In this document: in pieces, positions 58,734-64,000 of the stretch
Numbering within the stretch: position 1 is the stretch's first letter
Layout: every line of letters begins with the position of its first letter
NCBI RefSeq assembly: GCF_029525555.1
Contig: NZ_JAPDHZ010000003.1
Coordinates: forward strand, 930,001-994,000
From: Cohnella ginsengisoli
Lineage (GTDB): Bacteria; Bacillota; Bacilli; Paenibacillales; Paenibacillaceae
Reading direction: 5' to 3'
DNA length: 64,000 nucleotides
Position numbers and translations under genes: made by a program
Notes under the pieces: model-generated
Databases searched by the model: none
The model's input: only the letters and a program-made list of their open reading frames with translations
What the model was told of the DNA's origin: nothing

Positions 58734-60107
58734 TTACTTGACCGCCTGATCCTTAATCTTCGCGAATTCGGCGTCCACCCGCTTCAACTCGTCGGCGACC
58801 GGTTGGCCCGCGAGGATATTCTGGTAGCTCGCCCAAGTCACGCTGTCCCAAGCCGGCGGGAAGCTCACGCTGCCGGCGTTGAAGTGAGGCTCGATCTTGC
58901 CGGTGTCGCCCACGACCTTCATGAAGTCGACGAGCGCCGGGTCGATCGTCAGATCCAAGCCGGGCAGCAGCGTCGTCAAGCCTTGCGAATTCAAATATTC
59001 CGTGATGTTCGCTTGTTCGAGGAAGAAGTTGTACAGCTTCTTCGCCGCGTCCGCGTGCTTGGTCTTCGCGGAGATGCCGATCGACCGGTCCGCCGCGGCG
59101 AGCACCTGGATCTTGCCGTTCACGGGCGCATACGGGTAGGCGAATGCGCCGAGCTCCAGATCCTTCGCGTTTTTAATCGGATCGAGGCCAGTCAGCCAAG
59201 GCCCCTGCGGGATCATCCCCGCCTTGCCGTCGGCGAAGTATTGGACGCTTTGGTCGTAGGACATCGTCAGGCTCGCCTTGCCGACGTAGCCGGCCTTCAC
59301 CCACTTTTCGAATTCGGCGAAGGTGTTCTTGTACAGGTCCGAGGGCTTGACCTCGCCCTTGTACAGCGAATCGTTGTAGGTCGGATAGCTGCCGAAGTCC
59401 TCCGCGTTGCGGTACGGATCGAAGAATATCCGGAACGGCCAGCCGTCTTTGCCCCCGAATACGAACGGATCCTTGCCGTCCGCCTTGATCTTTTCCGAGA
59501 TCGTATAGAGCTCCTCGGGCGTCGTCGGCGGTTGGATGCCCAGCTTGGCGAAGTATTTCTTGTTGTAGTACACCGGGAAATATTCAACGCCGCCGTTGAC
59601 CATCGAACCGTAAATCTTGCCGTCGACCGAATAATAGTCGGCGAGCGGCTGCGACTCCTTCAGCCTGGCCGTGCCCGGTTCGTCCGTGACATCCATCAGC
59701 CAGCCTTCTTGCACGTACGACGCGTACTGCGCCGCCTTCATGAACAAGAAGACGTCCGGCGCGTCGCCCGAGATGATCTTGGTCTTAAGCAGCTTGTCGT
59801 ACTGGGCGCCGTCAAGCACGGTATCCTCTACGGTGATGTAGGGATACTTCTTCATGAACGCTTCCAGCATCGGCTTGTCTTCGCCCTTGCTCATCCACGA
59901 GGCGTACTTGATGGTCACCGGCGTCGTGTCTTCCTGAGCCGCCGACGGCGAAGCCGATTCGGACGCGGCCGCCTGGGTCGAGCCCGCGGCAGCGGACGGA
60001 GACGCGGAGCTTGCGTTTTTCTCGTTTCCGCCCGAACCGCATGCGCTTAAGAGCGCGCTTCCGAGCATCAACGTCGTTACGAGCAAATAACCTGATTTTC
60101 TGTTCAA
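58734..60107 (-). CDS. Sugar ABC transporter substrate-binding lipoprotein
   Basis: A 457-residue binding protein of the family 1 (MalE-like) class. I start it at the TTG at 60107, which has GGAGGGGGG 7 bases ahead; the signal peptide then reads NRKSGYLLVTTLMLGSALLS followed by the lipidated cysteine and a Ser/Ala-rich linker. Features include ITVEDTVLDGAQYDKLL, GDAPDVFLFMKAAQYASYV and KAGMIPQGPWLTGLD, the usual MalE-type ligand region. It leads the operon with the two permeases. The linked glycoside hydrolase suggests a plant-polysaccharide oligomer as ligand. Confidence 0.92.
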   Translation of the reverse strand: MNRKSGYLLVTTLMLGSALLSACGSGGNEKNASSASPSAAAGSTQAAASESASPSAAQEDTTPVTIKYASWMSKGEDKPMLEAFMKKYPYITVEDTVLDGAQYDKLLKTKIISGDAPDVFLFMKAAQYASYVQEGWLMDVTDEPGTARLKESQPLADYYSVDGKIYGSMVNGGVEYFPVYYNKKYFAKLGIQPPTTPEELYTISEKIKADGKDPFVFGGKDGWPFRIFFDPYRNAEDFGSYPTYNDSLYKGEVKPSDLYKNTFAEFEKWVKAGYVGKASLTMSYDQSVQYFADGKAGMIPQGPWLTGLDPIKNAKDLELGAFAYPYAPVNGKIQVLAAADRSIGISAKTKHADAAKKLYNFFLEQANITEYLNSQGLTTLLPGLDLTIDPALVDFMKVVGDTGKIEPHFNAGSVSFPPAWDSVTWASYQNILAGQPVADELKRVDAEFAKIKDQAVK

Positions 60108-60251
60108 TGGACTTCCCCCCTCCATGATCGGTTGACGCTGTCCGGATGGCGATGCATCCTAACCGTATCTTAGCAAGCGGCTCCTATTCGTTATAGGCGG
60201 TGAAATTTATCAAATGGTGCATTCTGTTATCCACTTCGCCTAGCCGTCCGC

Positions 60252-63200
60252 CTATTCGAAGGCGTCGACCGTGACGTAATATCCGCCGGACGCCGCGTTC
60301 TTGTCGCTGCGCACGACGACGCGAATCGTATGCGAACCGCCGGCCAGCCCGGTCTTCGAATACGCGATCGCGCTTAGCGATGCGGTCGCGCTGAACAGAT
60401 CGACCGTCGCGTCCAGCACGCCGTCGATATAGACATCCGCTTTGCCTTGATCGGACTTCCGTGAGGCGTACCACTTCACGCTCGTCCCCGTAAACGTATA
60501 TTCCGCATAGCTGGCCGCGGTCGTCGACCAGTGAATGGTGCCGTTGTAGTAGGCGGCGTTCGGGCTGCCCGCGGTCCACGTGCCCGCGTATGCGACTGCC
60601 GCGCTCGCATCGTCAATCGTCGGCGCGGCCGCCGCGGCCGTCGTGCCGCTCGGCACGTTGGACAGGGCCGAGACGTTCGATGCCTCGTCCGATGTCTTCA
60701 GCGCGAAGTAATAGGTCGTGCTTGCGCCGAGTCCGGACACCGTAAAGCTCTGGCTGGTTCCCGCCGCCGACGGCACGGGCTCTCCCGTCGCCTGGGTCGC
60801 GCCGGCCCAGTTGCTCGCCGTGATCGGCGACGTCGAATAGCGAATGTCATAGCTCGTCGCCGTGCCCGTATTGCCGTCGTCGCCAGGCGCGGTCCAGGTG
60901 AGCAGCGCCGACCCGGATGTTGTAGATGCGACGGCCAAGTTCGTCACCGCGGCAGGCGCGGTCGTATCTGCGGAGCCCGATCCGGAGCCTCCGCCGTATT
61001 CGAAGGCGTCGACCGTCACGTAGTAGCCGCTGGATGCCGCGTTCTTGTCGCCGCGGGCCACGATTCGGATCGTATGCGAGGCGTTTGTCAGGCCTCCCTT
61101 GGCGTACATAACGGCGCTGTCCGTCGTGGATGCCCCGTACAAATCGACCGTCGCGTCCAGCGCGCCGTCGATATAGACGTCGGCTTTGCCTTGCGCGGGG
61201 TTGCGGGAGGCATACCAGTTCACGCTCGTCCCCGTGAAGGCGAACTCCGCATAGCTGCCCGCGGTCGTCGACCAATGAATCGTACTGTTATAATAATTGG
61301 CATTCGGGCTGCCGGCGTTCCATGTGCCCCCATACGCAACGGCCGAAGCCGTATCGTCGATCTTGGTCATCGGCACGCTGACGGCAGGCTGGGGCAGCGC
61401 GTTGTCCAGCACCAGGAGCACCCAGTCCTGCGTTACGCTTGGCTGCGCCGGTGTCGTCCAGCTCGCGACGCCCGTGATCCCGCTCGCGATCGCGGCGTAC
61501 GTGCCCTGGATCGGATTGAACCAATACGCGTTGTAGACGTGCGAGCTCGTCAGGCCGCCGACCGTGCCGGTATACGCGGCCGTCGTAGACGGGAGATGCG
61601 CCATCACGATCGAACCGTCGGCGCTCGCGCGAACCGCCGGCTGGGCGCTGCCCGACGTCGGCGCGCCGCTCCATGCGATCCTCGAGGCGCTCGGAGCCGT
61701 CGCGCTCCAGTCGAGGCCCCGGAAAAAGCTGCCGAAATGCCTCATCCACTCGCCGCTCGGCAAATCGAGCGCGACGTCCCACCGGCTGCCGCAGCCCTGC
61801 CAGCAGTCCGATCCGTTCAGCTGATCCTGCCAGCCTCCGTGCGTGCCGTACGTGTAGCCGAACGAGCCGTTCATGACGGCATGCCAGGCGCTCTCCCTGA
61901 CATAATAGCTCGGCGCGAGGCCGTCGTAATTCATCTCCGACTCCAGAATCGGCTTGGTCGGCGTCGCGTTGTATTGACTCAGCCAATACTGGTTGTCCTT
62001 CAGCTCCCCGTGGGCGCCCTGCAGCGCCGCGAAGCCGTACCAGGTCTGGTCGTGCCAGCGGATCGCGTTGTCCGCCTCGTTGTGCAGCGAGTTCGCCCGC
62101 TTGTAGGGATCGAGGCCGTACGCGTAGGCTGCGACCTGGCTCCACTGCGCGGGATCGCCCCGCCCGACTTCGCCGCTCGTCAGCCAGACCGTCGGGTAGG
62201 CGCCGTAACGCGCCACCACGTATCGCGCCGCCCGCTTGTAGTCGTTCAGGAAGCTCGAATCGCTCATGTAGCGGGCCCAATCAAGCCCCATCGCCGTCAC
62301 CATGCCGGCATCGGACAGATAATTCATCCGCTGATCGACGTTTTGCCAGAAGGCCGGGTTGAGGTCTTTGAACAGTCCCTTGTTGTAGTAGGCGTTGCCG
62401 GCCGAATCGTAGGGCCGGAATTCGGCGATCGACGCTTTGCTTCCCCCCCGTCGCGCCGGTGATCGTAATGCGCACGTAGCGGGCGGTCGCCGTCGTCGCA
62501 TCCGAGAAAGAAGCGCCGGTCGCGCCCGCGGTCCGATCCACCAGCGTCGTATAAGCGGCATTGTCGGCCGAGCCTTCGATCTTGTACTTCCACGTATCGC
62601 TGTTCCCGAACGTCGTATCGACCTTGCTCAGCGTCTTGCTGCTCCCGAGGTCAAGCGCGTACCATTGCGGAAAAGCGTTATTCGCCGCAATCCACTTCGT
62701 GCTTGGATTTCCGTCGATCGCGAATCGCCACATTTGCGGGTCGGCGACGCCGCCCTGAATGCTGGATACGTTGCCGCCCTCGAACGTGTACGCAGACGTA
62801 TCGATCGAGCTCAAGCCCGTTTGGTTCCACGGATGCCCCCCTTCGTTTTTCGTGCCGGTCGGGCCGTTGTCCCCCCACTCCCCGAGGAACAGCATCGTCT
62901 GGAAAACGTTGAAGCCCTGCGAGATCCGCTTGTCCACCGTCTGCTTAAACGCCGAGTTCGGATATGCGACGCTGTTGGAGCTGCTCCAGCTCAGCCGGTC
63001 GGACAGCCCGAACCAATGCGTATCGCCGAGCCAGAAGAACGGCGTGCCGTCCGCGTAGGCCAAGTACCGATTGTTGCCGCTCGGCTTGAGAAAGCCGTGC
63101 TTGTAAATGTCCAGCGTACCCGCGTAGGCCGTGACGGCGATCGTGCCTGTCTGGTTATGCAGGCCGGCGTTCGTCGTATCGGTGCTGGACGTCGCGTACG

Positions 63201-63498
63201 TCCACGTGCCCGCGGCGGTCGGCGCGAAGCGGATCTTCCAGCTGCCGCCTCCGTCCCAGAATCCCGGCATCGTCATCGTGACGCCTCCGGGACCGGTGAA
63301 CGTGGCGCTGACGTCGACGTCCAGGTAAGGATTCGCATACGATTTCGTGCTCGTCAGCGGGATCTCTACCACCCGCCACGTCTGCCCGGTATATGCCGCC
63401 GCCTGCGCGACCTGCGAGCCGCCCGTTAATGCCAAGAACAGAAAAGCCAAAGCGAAGGCGCCGAGGAGCATAAAACCGGAAACTTTTTTTACATGCAC
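60252..63498 (-). CDS. Secreted DUF4038 (apiosidase-like) glycoside hydrolase with carbohydrate-binding domains (frameshifted)
   Basis: About 1080 residues. From the GTG at 63498 (GAAGGG 7 bases ahead) there is a signal peptide (SGFMLLGAFALAFLFLALTG), a DUF5060-like domain (VEIPLTSTKSYANPYLDVDV) and the barrel start (YADGTPFFWLGDTHWFGLS, RISQGFNVFQTMLFL). A discoidin (F5/8 C) domain is inserted in the barrel, then it resumes with NPAFWQNVDQRMNYLSDAGM, VWLTSGEVGRG and ILESEMNYDG (likely acids). The C-terminal part has two copies of a beta-sandwich around an FnIII domain. The break is the seven-C run 62443-62449; six gives TGATGGSKAS. Family members include RG-II apiosidases; the exact substrate is unknown. 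Confidence 0.85.
60255..61380 (-). repeat. Duplicated beta-sandwich module in the glycoside hydrolase
   Basis: Two similar blocks of about 360 bases (roughly 60255-60620 and 61002-61372) encode modules that share IHWSTTA, YAEFAFTGTSVNWYASR, GKADVYIDGALDATVDL and SGYYVTVDAFE. An FnIII domain lies between them. They are probably carbohydrate-binding. Confidence 0.85.
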
Positions 63499-63553
63499 GA
63501 TTGATCCCTTCCCTCTCGATAGGTAGTGAGCTACGGAGCTAACTATAATTGAA

Positions 63554-63568
63554 ATGGAATCGCTTCCA
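63554..63568. promoter_or_regulatory. Catabolite-responsive element (cre) candidate
   Basis: ATGGAATCGCTTCCA fits the CcpA consensus WTGNAANCGNWNNCW at every position and is a near-perfect palindrome. It lies 56 bases upstream of the GTG of the glycoside hydrolase, overlapping the likely -35 of its promoter (TATAGT as -10), where CcpA would repress when preferred sugars are present. Confidence 0.65.
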
Positions 63569-63690
63569 TAGGAGAAAACAATTAAGAAAAGGTACACTAT
63601 TTTATCGGCTTGCAAGATCTTTTACGAAAGAATACGAGAATCGGCTAAAATAGCGGTAGCCCCCATTCGCTCGAGAACCCGAGGTGGACG

Positions 63691-64000
63691 ATGACCAGCC
63701 AGCCGACTGCGACGCATGCCATGACCCGCTTGTTCAAGCCCTTGAGACAGAACCTCAAGTACAGGCTTTTTCTGATATTCGTGCTCGTCATCTCCGTGCC
63801 CGTCCTGTTCTTCGGTTTTCTCTCTTACAAGATGTCCGCATCGGCCGTACAGCAGGACTTTATCAAGTACAAGTCGACGATCATCGAGCAAATCTCCAAA
63901 AATATCGATGAAAATATAAACAGTCTGAACCGTCAATCGATGGCCGTCTACAACAATCTGGAAGACGTGCTGCCGGTCTTGACGACGCCGTCTACCGAGG
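63691..64000 (+). CDS. Sensor histidine kinase, YesM type (N-terminus only)
   Basis: Incomplete at the right edge. The ATG at 63691 has GAGGTG 4 bases ahead. The translation starts MTSQPTATHAMTRLFKPLRQ, followed by a first membrane helix (LFLIFVLVISVPVLFFGFLS) and the beginning of an extracellular sensor (ISKNIDENINSLNRQSMAVY), the pattern of YesM-like kinases. It is divergent from the apiosidase-like gene and probably controls the adjacent transporter and hydrolase. The kinase domain is outside the window, so a membrane AraC regulator remains possible. Confidence 0.75.
   Translation, partial: MTSQPTATHAMTRLFKPLRQNLKYRLFLIFVLVISVPVLFFGFLSYKMSASAVQQDFIKYKSTIIEQISKNIDENINSLNRQSMAVYNNLEDVLPVLTTPSTE

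Noticed and set aside
1..64000. tRNA, rRNA, retron, toxin-antitoxin or phage-defence genes
   Set aside because: No sequence with the required motifs or structure was recognised in either strand.

Overview
This is a GC-rich Firmicute chromosome segment, most likely from the Paenibacillaceae (Paenibacillus or Cohnella type). The evidence is the repertoire: several LplA/LplB/LplC-type oligosaccharide ABC transporters, YesM/YesN two-component pairs, a membrane-anchored AraC regulator of the YesS type, many AraC proteins, SLH-domain surface proteins, and strong AGGAGG ribosome binding sites with some GTG and TTG starts. I saw no rRNA, tRNA, CRISPR array or phage.

Layout. 1-5424 (minus): a sugar ABC transporter (two permeases, lipoprotein) and its YesS-like regulator. 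5718-9473: a large SLH protein with nine Ig-like repeats. 9679-14470: a small unknown protein, a TetR/DHA2 efflux pair, an IsdG-type haem oxygenase and a flavin reductase. 14598-20207: a six-gene operon with a spermidine/iron/phosphonate-type ABC importer, a DeoR regulator and an alkaline-phosphatase-fold enzyme. 20416-23392: a second SLH protein (FG-GAP, Calx-beta). 23699-28728: a TetR/MFS pair, a helical protein, a methyltransferase, YjfB and a small zinc-ribbon-like membrane protein. 28741-29253: remnants of an HxlR regulator and a zinc alcohol dehydrogenase.

29250-34624: an AraC regulator, a GH38 alpha-mannosidase and an IS1182-family element. 34631-50859 is a pectin/rhamnogalacturonan-I utilisation locus: a CE8-CE12 esterase fusion, an acetyl-esterase-like hydrolase, two LplA-type binding proteins, two permeases, a YesMN pair, a GH105 unsaturated galacturonyl hydrolase, a VOC protein, a GH4 LplD-like enzyme and an AraC regulator. 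Outside the cell esterases and lyases would trim pectin; the ABC system imports oligomers; GH105 and GH4 finish them in the cytoplasm. 51207-56777: a chemoreceptor and a one-module A-T-R nonribosomal peptide synthetase. 56924-64000: a third sugar ABC transporter, an apiosidase-like glycoside hydrolase with a cre site, and the start of another YesM-type kinase.

A global caution: at least 17 genes or gene joins are broken by single-base length differences in homopolymer runs, mostly one base too many. I annotate these as single genes with the break position. Sequencing or assembly error is the simplest explanation, and a mismatch-repair mutator is the alternative.
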